Origin: CAZXMB01 sp964641715
Lineage (GTDB): Bacteria > Desulfobacterota > BSN033 > UBA1163
DNA: 30,286 nt
Assembly: GCA_964641715.1 (NCBI GenBank)
Contig: CAZXMB010000009.1
Span: forward strand, 1 to 30,286
Direction of reading: 5' to 3'
Shown piece by piece: positions 4,947 through 12,508 of this stretch. The notes below the pieces were generated by a model. It searched no databases and was not told where the DNA came from. It worked only from the letters and a program-made list of their open reading frames with translations. Every line of letters begins with the position of its first letter. The first letter of the stretch is position 1. A program made the translations under genes and the position numbers.

Positions 4947-7028
4947 TTAAAAATCTTTCGATTTATAAATACGGCAGGGGACGGCCCGGAGGGAGGTCGA
5001 GCCGATTCCAGGTTCATAGGGAGGGTCGTTGCTGGTTAATATATTCAGATTTGATTCCTTCCAACCGCTGAGCTCAAGATCTCCCCGTTCCGGAAACCAC
5101 CACCCAAAACTGAGGACGACAACCTCCGGATTGATCTCCGGATCTATTTTCGCCTTCTGACAGATGGTCCCTTTCTCTGTTTCAATCGCTACCCAGTCCC
5201 CTCCTTGAATCCCTTCCCTGGAGGCAGTTTCAGGATGGATCAGAATAAGGGGGTCCGGAGAGAGTTTTCTGAGAGAAGGGAGATTCCGGCAGGAAGAGTG
5301 AAAATAGAATGGGTCTTTGGCAGAGGTGAAGAGGAGAGGGTATTGCTCCGGTAGTTTTAAAGATTGAGGGGGTTCCCGGTAATCCGGAAGAGGGTCATAA
5401 CCCCAATCCCTTAATTGGTCAGAAAAGATTTCAAATTTTCGAGAGGGCGTATGAAATCCCCTTTTCTCGTAAGTCTTATACTCCCATTTTCCCTTGAGGA
5501 GGCCGATGGTCTTGAAATCATCATAGGTGACACCGGCGGGTTTTAGAATTTCGTCAAGGCATTCGCTCATATCCTTCCAGAAGTATTGTCCGCAACCGAG
5601 CCGTTTGCCCAGTTCATTCAATATCTTTGAGTCCGGCCAGCATTCCCCCATGGGCTCGACCATCTTGGGCCGGGCAAGAATAAATCCATGAGGTAACCCG
5701 AAATGTCCGATGTCATCGAACTCAAAATGGGTCGCTGCGGGAAGGACAATATCTGCCAATTGGGCAGTCGGGGTTAAAAAGATCTCGGAGACAGCGAGGA
5801 AATCGAGTTTCTTTAATGCCTGAAAGGTTTCTTTTGAATTGGCATAACTGAGCAGGGGGTTTCCTCCCTGGATATACATCCACCGGATAGGGTGAGGTTT
5901 TTCAGTGAGGATGGCCTTTACAATCAATTGGGAGGGTACAAAGCCCATCATCGTTGCCAGTCTGAACTCCGGGCTAAGAATCTTCTCGTTTTTGTCCGGG
6001 AATTTTTTAATCTGGACCAATTCGCCGGGTCTCATGATGGGGGGTCCCATTCGATTTACATTCCCCCCCGGCACCTCCAAATTTCCGGAGAGTGCCATCA
6101 GGAAGAGCAAGGCCCTTGCGGATTGGAAACTGTGGATATGATGTTCCAGGGCATTTCCCCACTGGATACAGGCAGGTCTCCGTTCTGAATAAAGATGAAC
6201 CGCCTCTGTGATCTTTTCTTTTGGGATCCAGGTGATCCCGGAAATTTTTTCTAATGAGTAGTTTTGAAGATGCGCCTTCAACTCCGTAAAACCTTTCGTC
6301 CAATTCAGTATAAAATCTTTATCATAGAGATTTTCTTCCACCATCACTTTCAGCATTCCTAAAGCCAGGGCAAGGTCTGTCCCGGGTCTTGGTTGAAGCC
6401 AGAGGTCCGCCTTGGTGGCGACAGAAGTCTTTCTCGGATCAATGACGATCAATTTTGCTCCGAGATCAAGCGCCCGTTTTAAACGGGATCCGATGATCCC
6501 TTCTTCGTTCGTTTGGAAGAGGTTACTTCCCCAGACCATGATGCAGGAAGGGGGGTGTTCAAAGTCTGGAACAGGGAAAAATCCACAGGTGAGATTGGAG
6601 GCCGTCTCCCTTGGCATATGACAGATATTTCCAGGGGTGGTGATGTTCGGAATATTGAGGAGATTGGCCAGACGGATCATCAAATAAAGTTCCAGCCCTT
6701 TAGGGGTTCCCTGAGCAAATGATATGGCTTGCCGGCCGTCTCGGCCTATCGTTTCTTTGATCTTCTCTGTAATCGTTTCCAGGGCTTCGTCCCAGGAGAT
6801 GCGCTTCCACTTTCCTTCTCCCTTTCCACCGCTCCTTTTTATGGGATATTGAAGACGGTCAGGGTGATTTAGCCTCTCTAATTGGGCAAGGCCTTTAGCG
6901 CAGATCGCTCCTCTGCTTAAGGGGGAGTCAGGATCGGGTTCAAGTTTTATGATTTTCCCGTTCTCCACATGGACCAAAATCCCGCATCCACCATGGTCCA
7001 TCCTGGCGCAGAAAGTTTTAACAATCAT
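4947..7028 (-). CDS. Molybdopterin-dependent oxidoreductase (DMSO reductase superfamily), cytoplasmic, with atypical Fe-S motif
   Basis: A 693-residue molybdo/tungstoenzyme with domains in the usual order: N-terminal Fe-S domain (1-50), molybdopterin domains (about 51-560) and C-terminal dinucleotide-binding domain (about 570-690). The cluster motif reads C7-A-R-M-D11-H-G-G-C15 with C43 in AICAKG, so Asp11 stands where the second cysteine is expected. Cys136 in PGNICHMPR is the likely metal ligand and is encoded by TGT, not selenocysteine. There is no Tat signal, so it is probably cytoplasmic. No electron-transfer subunit gene adjoins it. Formate dehydrogenase-like, acetylene hydratase-like and thiosulfate/polysulfide reductase-like enzymes share this plan; the substrate cannot be told. 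The ATG at 7028 follows GGTGGAG. Confidence 0.88.
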   Translation of the reverse strand: MIVKTFCARMDHGGCGILVHVENGKIIKLEPDPDSPLSRGAICAKGLAQLERLNHPDRLQYPIKRSGGKGEGKWKRISWDEALETITEKIKETIGRDGRQAISFAQGTPKGLELYLMIRLANLLNIPNITTPGNICHMPRETASNLTCGFFPVPDFEHPPSCIMVWGSNLFQTNEEGIIGSRLKRALDLGAKLIVIDPRKTSVATKADLWLQPRPGTDLALALGMLKVMVEENLYDKDFILNWTKGFTELKAHLQNYSLEKISGITWIPKEKITEAVHLYSERRPACIQWGNALEHHIHSFQSARALLFLMALSGNLEVPGGNVNRMGPPIMRPGELVQIKKFPDKNEKILSPEFRLATMMGFVPSQLIVKAILTEKPHPIRWMYIQGGNPLLSYANSKETFQALKKLDFLAVSEIFLTPTAQLADIVLPAATHFEFDDIGHFGLPHGFILARPKMVEPMGECWPDSKILNELGKRLGCGQYFWKDMSECLDEILKPAGVTYDDFKTIGLLKGKWEYKTYEKRGFHTPSRKFEIFSDQLRDWGYDPLPDYREPPQSLKLPEQYPLLFTSAKDPFYFHSSCRNLPSLRKLSPDPLILIHPETASREGIQGGDWVAIETEKGTICQKAKIDPEINPEVVVLSFGWWFPERGDLELSGWKESNLNILTSNDPPYEPGIGSTSLRAVPCRIYKSKDF

Positions 7029-7050
7029 CGTCTCTCCACCTTTGAGTCCT

Positions 7051-7078
7051 TTTTAACACGATCAGGGGGTATTGACAA
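7051..7078 (-). promoter_or_regulatory. Possible promoter of the molybdoenzyme gene
   Basis: On the minus strand TTGTCA (7073-7078), a 16-nt spacer and TTAAAA (7051-7056), 22 nt from the ATG at 7028. It is back to back with the bacterioferritin promoter. Confidence 0.45.
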
Positions 7079-7100
7079 GTTTCAAAGGCTCAAAAACTGC

Positions 7101-7129
7101 TTGTCACCCACTCGGTTTGGTGTTATATT
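7101..7129 (+). promoter_or_regulatory. Promoter of bacterioferritin
   Basis: TTGTCA (7101-7106), exactly 17 nt, then TATATT (7124-7129). AAAGGAGG at 7151-7158 serves the ATG at 7163. Confidence 0.65.
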
Positions 7130-7162
7130 TTTAAAAAATCTAAGTGTCGGAAAGGAGGACAT

Positions 7163-7621
7163 ATGAGCAAGAGGGTAATCGATTTGCTGAATGCGGCCCG
7201 GTCGAGGGAGTTGACAGCGATCTCTCAGTATATGGCTCAACATTATGAACTGGAGGACAGGGATTTCGGGAAATTGGCCTCCAAGTTTAAGGAGATTGCC
7301 ATCGCTGAGATGAAACACGCGGAGAAACTGGCAGAGAGAATTCTATTCCTGAAAGGAGAACCCACCTCAAAGCCTGACGGTCTTTCCAAGAAAGGGCAGG
7401 AAATCGCAGAGATGTTGAAGACCAATATGGGCCTCGAGTCACAGGCGATCAAAATGTATAACGATGCCTCCGTCGTCTGTACCTCTGAAAAAGACCAGAT
7501 TTCAAAAGAATTGTTTGAAGAGCTTCTCAAAGACGAAGAAGACCACTTTAACTACTTTGAGAATGTGAAAAACCATGTGGATAAGCTTGGAGCGGCCTAT
7601 TTAGCGACACTGGCAGGCTGA
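7163..7621 (+). CDS. bfr: Bacterioferritin
   Basis: A 152-residue four-helix ferritin-like protein of normal bacterioferritin length. All diiron residues can be placed: Glu16 in SRELTAI, Tyr23 in QYMAQHY, Glu49 and His52 in IAIAEMKHAE, Glu92 in MGLESQA, Glu125 and His128 in KDEEDHFNYFE. Met50 sits where the haem-ligating Met52 of bacterioferritin lies, which favours bacterioferritin over plain ferritin or rubrerythrin. It would form a 24-subunit shell for iron storage and peroxide detoxification. The gene has its own promoter and a strong ribosome-binding site and ends in a 15-bp hairpin, so it is a single-gene unit divergent from the molybdoenzyme. No Fur box or bacterioferritin-associated ferredoxin gene was seen. 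Confidence 0.93.
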   Translation: MSKRVIDLLNAARSRELTAISQYMAQHYELEDRDFGKLASKFKEIAIAEMKHAEKLAERILFLKGEPTSKPDGLSKKGQEIAEMLKTNMGLESQAIKMYNDASVVCTSEKDQISKELFEELLKDEEDHFNYFENVKNHVDKLGAAYLATLAG

Positions 7622-7633
7622 AAAGGTCTATCC

Positions 7634-7668
7634 CCTCTTAGCCCCCTTTTCTGAAGGGGGCTAAGAGG
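7634..7668 (+). terminator. Long perfect hairpin after bfr
   Basis: CCTCTTAGCCCCCTT (7634-7648) pairs perfectly with AAGGGGGCTAAGAGG (7654-7668) around a 5-nt loop. It starts 12 nt after the bfr stop. The stem is strong, but no T-run follows, so it may be a dispersed palindrome acting as an mRNA end stabiliser. Confidence 0.6.
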
Positions 7669-7759
7669 AATTGAGCCGTTCCTCCTCCGGCCGCCTTCCC
7701 ACAAGGCATATCTCACACTACCCTGTGCCCCCTGATTCCCAGATGAACTCGCCCCATCC

Positions 7760-7788
7760 TTGACAGGAATTTAAAAAACGGATTAAAT
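7760..7788 (+). promoter_or_regulatory. Promoter of the mocA-yqeB-yqeC operon
   Basis: A perfect TTGACA (7760-7765), 17-nt spacer and TTAAAT (7783-7788). The predicted RNA start (about 7795) makes the TTG at 7799 nearly leaderless and favours the ATG at 7814. Confidence 0.65.
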
Positions 7789-7813
7789 TTACCTTGGGTT
7801 GATCAGATTGAAA

Positions 7814-8449
7814 ATGAAAATAAAGGTTTCGGCAATCCTTCTTGGCGCCGGGGAATCGAGAAGGATGGGGGTAAACAAGCTTTCGCTTCCATGGGGAAGA
7901 AAAACTATTCTGGAACACTGTCTTCATACCCTTCTTCGATCAGAGGTTGGTGAAGTCATTGTCATCATGAACCCGCGGATGAAAGAATCGGAGAAAAAAT
8001 TTATATTACCGAAATGCAAAGTGGTTATCAATCCTTATTATCAGAATGGGATCAGCACCTCCATCCGGATGGGTGTGCGGGCCATTGATCCCCAAAGCCG
8101 GGGAATCCTTATTGCACTGGGAGATCAACCCTTTCTCAAAACGAGAACGGTCAATGCATTGATTAAGAGATTTGCTAAACAGAGGAAGGGAATTATCGTG
8201 CCCTCTTTTCGAGAGGAAAAGGGACATCCGGTGATATTTCATCGTACCTATCAAAACGAATTGCTCAAACTAAAAGGAGATGAGGGAGGAAAATCGATTC
8301 TTCAGAAGTATTCCAAAGAAATTTGGAGGGTTCCCGTGAGGTCTTCGGGAGTCGTTCGAGACATTGATGTCCGGAAAGATTATAAAAAATTTATAGAGGG
8401 TCAGCATGCCAAGAGAATACCGATGAGGGAGTTCAATGAAAGGAGATAA
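7814..8449 (+). CDS. mocA: Molybdenum cofactor nucleotidyltransferase, MocA/YgfJ type
   Basis: A 211-residue MobA-like NTP transferase. The N-terminal signature LLGAGESRRMGVNKLSLPWG (residues 9-28) is the nucleotide-binding loop. Its form (LxAGxSxRMGxxKLxLP) resembles MocA, which joins CTP to molybdopterin to make the cytosine dinucleotide used by xanthine-dehydrogenase-type enzymes, more than MobA (GTP). GDQP at 103-106 supplies the metal-binding aspartate, and EEKGHPVIF is the conserved C-terminal segment. I use the ATG at 7814 because the conserved sequence begins right after it; a TTG at 7799 is possible, and neither has a good ribosome-binding site. It is first of an operon, overlapping yqeB by 14 nt. 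CTP specificity is inferred. Confidence 0.85.
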   Translation: MKIKVSAILLGAGESRRMGVNKLSLPWGRKTILEHCLHTLLRSEVGEVIVIMNPRMKESEKKFILPKCKVVINPYYQNGISTSIRMGVRAIDPQSRGILIALGDQPFLKTRTVNALIKRFAKQRKGIIVPSFREEKGHPVIFHRTYQNELLKLKGDEGGKSILQKYSKEIWRVPVRSSGVVRDIDVRKDYKKFIEGQHAKRIPMREFNERR

Positions 8450-9251
8450 AAGATTATCAGAGATCACCGTCCTGATCAGAGGGGCGGGGGAGATGGCAAG
8501 CGGTGTTGCCCACCGGCTCCATCGGGCCCATTTTAAGACCTGTATGCTGGAAATTCCCCGTCCCCTTGCCGTGAGGAGGGAGGTTTCATTCTGTGAGGCG
8601 ATCTATGAGGGGAAAAAGGAGATAGAGGGGATTGAGGCGAGACTTATCTCTTCCCCGGAAAAGATTCCATCCCTGTGGAAGAAAGGAATAATCCCGGTCT
8701 TGATTGATCCCGAAGGGGAAGAGGCGAGAAAATTTTTAAGTCCGGATGTCCTGGTGGATGCGATTATGGCTAAAAAGAATTTGGGGACTCAAATCCATGA
8801 CGCCCCTCTGGTGATCGGACTTGGCCCTGGTTTCACAGCGGGAAGGGATGTTCATGTCGTCATTGAAACGAACCGGGGTCATCAACTGGGAAGGATGATC
8901 CTGGAGGGTTCCGCAGAGCCTGACACAGGAGTTCCAGGAGAGATCGGAGGGTATACGGTTGAACGGCTCCTTCGAACAATGAAGAAGGGTATTTTCCATC
9001 CCCAAAAATCGATCGGTGATCGGGTGACCAGGGGTTCGGTAGTGGCTGTGGTGGATGATTTTCCTGTCATCGCCAGGATCAACGGGGTCGTCAGAGGGCT
9101 TCTCCGAGAGGGGGCGGAAGTGAAAAAGGGAATGAAAGTCGGGGATATTGACCCGAGAGGGAAAAGTCAACTCTGTTTTACCATCTCCGAGAAGGCCAGA
9201 GCCATTGCCGGAGGAGTACTGGAGGCCATCCTCTACTGGTTTAACCGTTAA
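8436..9251 (+). CDS. yqeB: Selenium-dependent molybdenum hydroxylase maturation protein YqeB
   Basis: A 271-residue protein of the YqeB/EF2563 family. It opens with a Rossmann-like VLIRGAGEMASGVAHRLHRA (residues 12-31) and contains VVIGLGPGF-type and VIETNRGHxLG segments (here VIGLGPGFTAGRDVHVVIET), the family's most conserved stretch. The C-terminal part carries a biotinyl-like fold region (GDRVTRGSVVAVVDDFPVIA). In comparative genomics yqeB tracks with yqeC, selD and XdhC-like genes as the set for selenium-dependent molybdenum hydroxylases; its exact reaction is not known. The ATG at 8436 lies within mocA and follows GAGGGAG, so translation is probably coupled. selD is not in this window, so actual selenium use is unproven. 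Confidence 0.88.
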   Translation: MKGDKRLSEITVLIRGAGEMASGVAHRLHRAHFKTCMLEIPRPLAVRREVSFCEAIYEGKKEIEGIEARLISSPEKIPSLWKKGIIPVLIDPEGEEARKFLSPDVLVDAIMAKKNLGTQIHDAPLVIGLGPGFTAGRDVHVVIETNRGHQLGRMILEGSAEPDTGVPGEIGGYTVERLLRTMKKGIFHPQKSIGDRVTRGSVVAVVDDFPVIARINGVVRGLLREGAEVKKGMKVGDIDPRGKSQLCFTISEKARAIAGGVLEAILYWFNR

Positions 9252-9277
9252 CCAATCTTAAAAGGAAGTGAAGCTGG

Positions 9278-10090
9278 GTGAGATCGCGATCCCCCCTTCG
9301 AGAGGCCTTAGGCCTCCGGTCAAGAGAACTCCTCAGCCTGGTGGGGGCGGGTGGGAAAACAACCCTGATGTTTCGTCTTGCGGAAGAGTTATCTCTTGAA
9401 GGAAAAAAGGTCATTACCACCACCACGACCAAGATACTGAAGCCCTCACTCAAAGAGTCCCCCTCTCTCCTGATAGGCCGGGACCAAGAGAAGATGAAAC
9501 AGTATGTGAGAAGATCCATTGACCAAGATCGACATATCACCCTTGCATCTGAGAGGATCGGGTCAGGGAAGCTGAGGGGAATCTCCCCGTATCTTGTCAA
9601 TGAGCTCTGGAGTTCGTATGATATGGATGGATTGATCGTAGAGGCTGACGGTGCCGCAGGGCGCCCGGTCAAAGCTCCAAGGGAGAATGAGCCTGTCATC
9701 CCTTCCTGCACGACCCTTGTGGTTGCGCTCCTGGGTTTGGACGGGTTGGGGAAAGATCTGAACGAAGAGAATGCTTTTCAGGCGGAACGGATTTCGCAGT
9801 TAACCGGGACCCCTGCCGGAAGCAGGATGACTGAAAATACGATGGCACTCCTGATGACCCATCCGGAAGGCCTTTTTAAGGGAACCCCCTCCGCATCGAG
9901 GAGGATTGCATTTCTCAATAAGGCCGATATCCCCAATGGAGTGAAAAAGGGAAAGGCGATCGCGCAAAGAATCTTGGAGGAGGAACATCCCCGGATCGAA
10001 AGAATCATCGTGGGGCAGCTCAAAAGGGAACCCCCTGTGATGGAGGTGTTTTTTCCCTTCAAAGAAAATATATCAAAGGAGAGCGGATAA
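9278..10090 (+). CDS. yqeC: Selenium cofactor biosynthesis protein YqeC
   Basis: A 270-residue YqeC family protein. A P-loop-like LVGAGGKTTLMFRLAEEL is at residues 21-38, with the GxGGKTT core at 23-29; TTTTTKI follows at about 49. VEADGAAGRPVKAP is the second conserved motif, and FLNKADIP resembles a GTPase NKxD motif. YqeC is thought to act with YqeB in preparing the selenium-containing molybdenum cofactor, but the reaction is not established. The start is a GTG at 9278, 26 nt after yqeB, with AAAGGAAG upstream. Its stop codon shares one base with the ATG of the next gene, so the operon continues into the secreted protein at 10090. Confidence 0.88.
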   Translation: MRSRSPLREALGLRSRELLSLVGAGGKTTLMFRLAEELSLEGKKVITTTTTKILKPSLKESPSLLIGRDQEKMKQYVRRSIDQDRHITLASERIGSGKLRGISPYLVNELWSSYDMDGLIVEADGAAGRPVKAPRENEPVIPSCTTLVVALLGLDGLGKDLNEENAFQAERISQLTGTPAGSRMTENTMALLMTHPEGLFKGTPSASRRIAFLNKADIPNGVKKGKAIAQRILEEEHPRIERIIVGQLKREPPVMEVFFPFKENISKESG

Positions 10091-10668
10091 TGAGACATAA
10101 GAAGGAAATGATCGGTTTGGTGATTTTATTCTTTCTTCTAACCTCCCTCACATTTGCAGAAGATTATCCTCTTCAGTACTTTCTCAAAAAGGTTTCCTCG
10201 AAAGCGGATACCCTTTCCAAAAAAGAGAGAGTGGAATTGCTTGACCGGATCAAACAGTTGCTGGAGCAGGTCCAGGAGGTTCATCGAAAATTAATTCAGT
10301 CAGTTCAGACAGGGGAGATGGAGATCCAGTACCAGGAGGGAAAGTTCTGGGTCTCCAAATTAGAGGAGGATCGAACATCGATGGATGTGGCCAGTCAACA
10401 GATGAAATCCCTGCTGGAGAGGCCCACTCGGCTTGTGCCCGCGATTAAACTTTATAAATCTCTGAGAAACCTTTCATCCAATTTTAATGCCTACAACAAT
10501 TTGCCGCTCTTTTCTGCTTCGGTGGGGGATCTGGCTCCTGAGTTGGAATTGTGGACAGATCCCGTATTCTATCAGCTTTACCTCCTTCCCCTTGCGCAAT
10601 CGAAAGATTCGGGGGCAAGGACCTCACCAGGGGAGAAAAAACCTGTCTCCAAGGTAAAGAAACCTTAG
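10090..10668 (+). CDS. Secreted helical protein of unknown function
   Basis: I do not recognise a family for this 192-residue protein. A signal peptide (about 1-23, ending T-F-A-E) indicates export. Residues about 35-75 are strongly heptad-like and charged (KKVSSKADTLSKKERVELLD then IKQLLEQVQEVHRKLIQSV), suggesting a coiled coil. The middle is helical and contains NLSSNFNAYNNLPLFS. The C-terminus (about 168-192) is a basic, Pro/Ser-rich disordered tail. The start overlaps the yqeC stop (TAATG), so it is translated with the cofactor genes, although nothing in it suggests cofactor work. It could be a periplasmic scaffold or envelope protein. Confidence 0.65.
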   Translation: MRHKKEMIGLVILFFLLTSLTFAEDYPLQYFLKKVSSKADTLSKKERVELLDRIKQLLEQVQEVHRKLIQSVQTGEMEIQYQEGKFWVSKLEEDRTSMDVASQQMKSLLERPTRLVPAIKLYKSLRNLSSNFNAYNNLPLFSASVGDLAPELELWTDPVFYQLYLLPLAQSKDSGARTSPGEKKPVSKVKKP

Positions 10669-10776
10669 CTCCTCGATTTATAAATTCAATGTTATTCATG
10701 ATCAATATCTTCGGTTTGAATTGGGCCCTTAAACAGCAGACTTGATTCTGATGTTCCCGCCTGAGAAGATTTATAG

Positions 10777-12417
10777 ATGAAATGGAATAAGGGAGTAAGG
10801 TTATTTCCTTCAATAAGAACCTTCGCCAGTCCTTCCGTGGGCCTGGTGGCGATCCTTGCCCTGACTTTCTACCTCCGTCTCCTCCTTTTCGGACAATCGA
10901 TTGATGGAGATGCGGGGAACATGGGTTATCTGGCATGGCGGATGTCTGAAGGGGAGGTTTTAGTCGATCTGGAAGGTCCGGGAAAACCGCCTCTCTCTTC
11001 TATGGCTTATGCCCTGTTCATCCATTTTTTTGGCCCCTCTCCAATGGGTCTCAAGATATTTGGCACCCTTTTCATTCTCATGGCGGTTCTCGCGATCTAC
11101 TGGGTGGCATCTCAGGCCTATGGAAAAGGGGTGGGACTGTTTGCCGCTTTGTTATTCGGGATCTTTTCCTCCGGGCCGATGATCGAAGGGGGATCGGTGA
11201 ACCTGGAGACCTTTTTGCACTTTCCGTATATCCTTGCCATTGGCTTTTTTCTTAAGGCCTCCCGATCGAACCGTCTTCGGTGGTACTTTCTTCCAGGTCT
11301 CGCGGGGGGGGCGGCGATGCTCGTGAAACAGGTGGGTGGAATCGTCTTCATCATCTTTCTCTTCGCCGGGTTCCATGAGTGGTTAAGAAGAAAGGAATCT
11401 CACCCGCTCAAAGAGTGGTCTTGTCGTTATATCCTGCTGGGAGCCGGGGCATTATTACCCCTATCAGGGGTCCTCATTTTTTATTCCTCTCATGGATACA
11501 GCCTGGGACAACTTTACCACTCCCTGTGGATAAGCAATCTCCAGTATATCCGGCGGGGATACGAATACACCTATTTTTTAAGCGAATTCTTTTCCAGTAT
11601 GAAGAGGGTTCTCCCTGAAAACAGCCTTCTCTGGATCGGGACCCTGTTCAGCGGAGCCTACCTTGTAAGGAAGAATTGGCATGGAGAGTGGCGGACAACG
11701 GATTGGGTCCTGCTTGTGTGGGCGATTGGGTCATTTGGAATCCTCTGGATCACAGGGACTTTCTTCTGGCACTATTTTCTTCAAATCCTTCCTCCCTTTT
11801 GCGTATTCACTGCATTTGGATTGGTCACCGCATGGAGGTTTTCAAAATCCCTCCCCCTCCGATTGAAATCCGCAGTCCTGGGGATCGGAGCGATCATCCT
11901 CATGGCTTCACTCATCCTCCTCATCAAAACAGATTATCCGTTTTACTTTTCCTATCACCCTGTTGAGCAGACGGTCTTCCAGTATAAAGTCAGGGAAGGG
12001 GTCATCGATGGATACGGAGTCTATAACATTGTTCAACAGGAGATCGCTTTCTATATCCGCGATCATTCCGACCCCCAAGAGACCATCTATGTTTGGGGAA
12101 TCGCTCCACAAGTCTACTATTTAGCCCAACGGAGAGCAGCAACCCGTTACCGGAATAATTACAACATGAGCCAACTGGTTACCCGTTATCCATTAAAGGC
12201 GCTTGCGGCTTATGCTCCGATGGTCATGGAGGAGATAAGACGGTCTCCGCCTGCCTACATCGTGCAGATATTCCGCCTGGAAGATTTCCCGGAACTTCAG
12301 GATTTTGTCCGAGATCATTATACGGTTGTTAAGAGAATGGAGGCTCCCATGCCTTCTTTCCGTATTCACCTCTACCGAAGGCGTTCAGATATTCGGAAGA
12401 GCCGGGATACAAATTGA
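10777..12417 (+). CDS. GT-C family membrane glycosyltransferase (PMT/ArnT-like, GT39/GT83 superfamily)
   Basis: A 546-residue polytopic membrane protein with about 10-12 predicted helices and a soluble C-terminal domain (about 405-546). The first periplasmic loop has DGDAGNMGYLAWRMSEGE, with paired acidic residues in the position of the catalytic Asp of GT-C enzymes, followed by GKPPLSSMAYALF, which resembles the KPP motif of ArnT/PMT relatives. Such enzymes move a sugar from a polyprenyl-phosphate donor to lipid A, protein or glycan outside the membrane. Acceptor and sugar are unknown. It starts 108 nt after the secreted protein and ends 91 nt before xdhC. The secreted protein just upstream could be a substrate or partner, which is only a guess. 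Confidence 0.82.
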   Translation: MKWNKGVRLFPSIRTFASPSVGLVAILALTFYLRLLLFGQSIDGDAGNMGYLAWRMSEGEVLVDLEGPGKPPLSSMAYALFIHFFGPSPMGLKIFGTLFILMAVLAIYWVASQAYGKGVGLFAALLFGIFSSGPMIEGGSVNLETFLHFPYILAIGFFLKASRSNRLRWYFLPGLAGGAAMLVKQVGGIVFIIFLFAGFHEWLRRKESHPLKEWSCRYILLGAGALLPLSGVLIFYSSHGYSLGQLYHSLWISNLQYIRRGYEYTYFLSEFFSSMKRVLPENSLLWIGTLFSGAYLVRKNWHGEWRTTDWVLLVWAIGSFGILWITGTFFWHYFLQILPPFCVFTAFGLVTAWRFSKSLPLRLKSAVLGIGAIILMASLILLIKTDYPFYFSYHPVEQTVFQYKVREGVIDGYGVYNIVQQEIAFYIRDHSDPQETIYVWGIAPQVYYLAQRRAATRYRNNYNMSQLVTRYPLKALAAYAPMVMEEIRRSPPAYIVQIFRLEDFPELQDFVRDHYTVVKRMEAPMPSFRIHLYRRRSDIRKSRDTN

Positions 12418-12451
12418 GGGGATAAAGACTTACGATCGGGTGAGTTCCCCA

Positions 12452-12480
12452 TTCAACATTTTAAAATAAATTGCTATAAT
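12452..12480 (+). promoter_or_regulatory. Possible promoter of xdhC
   Basis: A perfect -10 TATAAT at 12475-12480 with a weak -35 (TTCAAC, 12452-12457) at 17-nt spacing. It lies 28 nt before the ATG at 12509. Confidence 0.5.
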
Positions 12481-12508
12481 TGAAACTGATTCAACGGGAG
12501 AGGAAGAG

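Noticed and set aside
6605..6630. Selenocysteine at the metal site of the molybdoenzyme
   Set aside because: The codon is TGT (Cys136). No in-frame TGA occurs within the gene.
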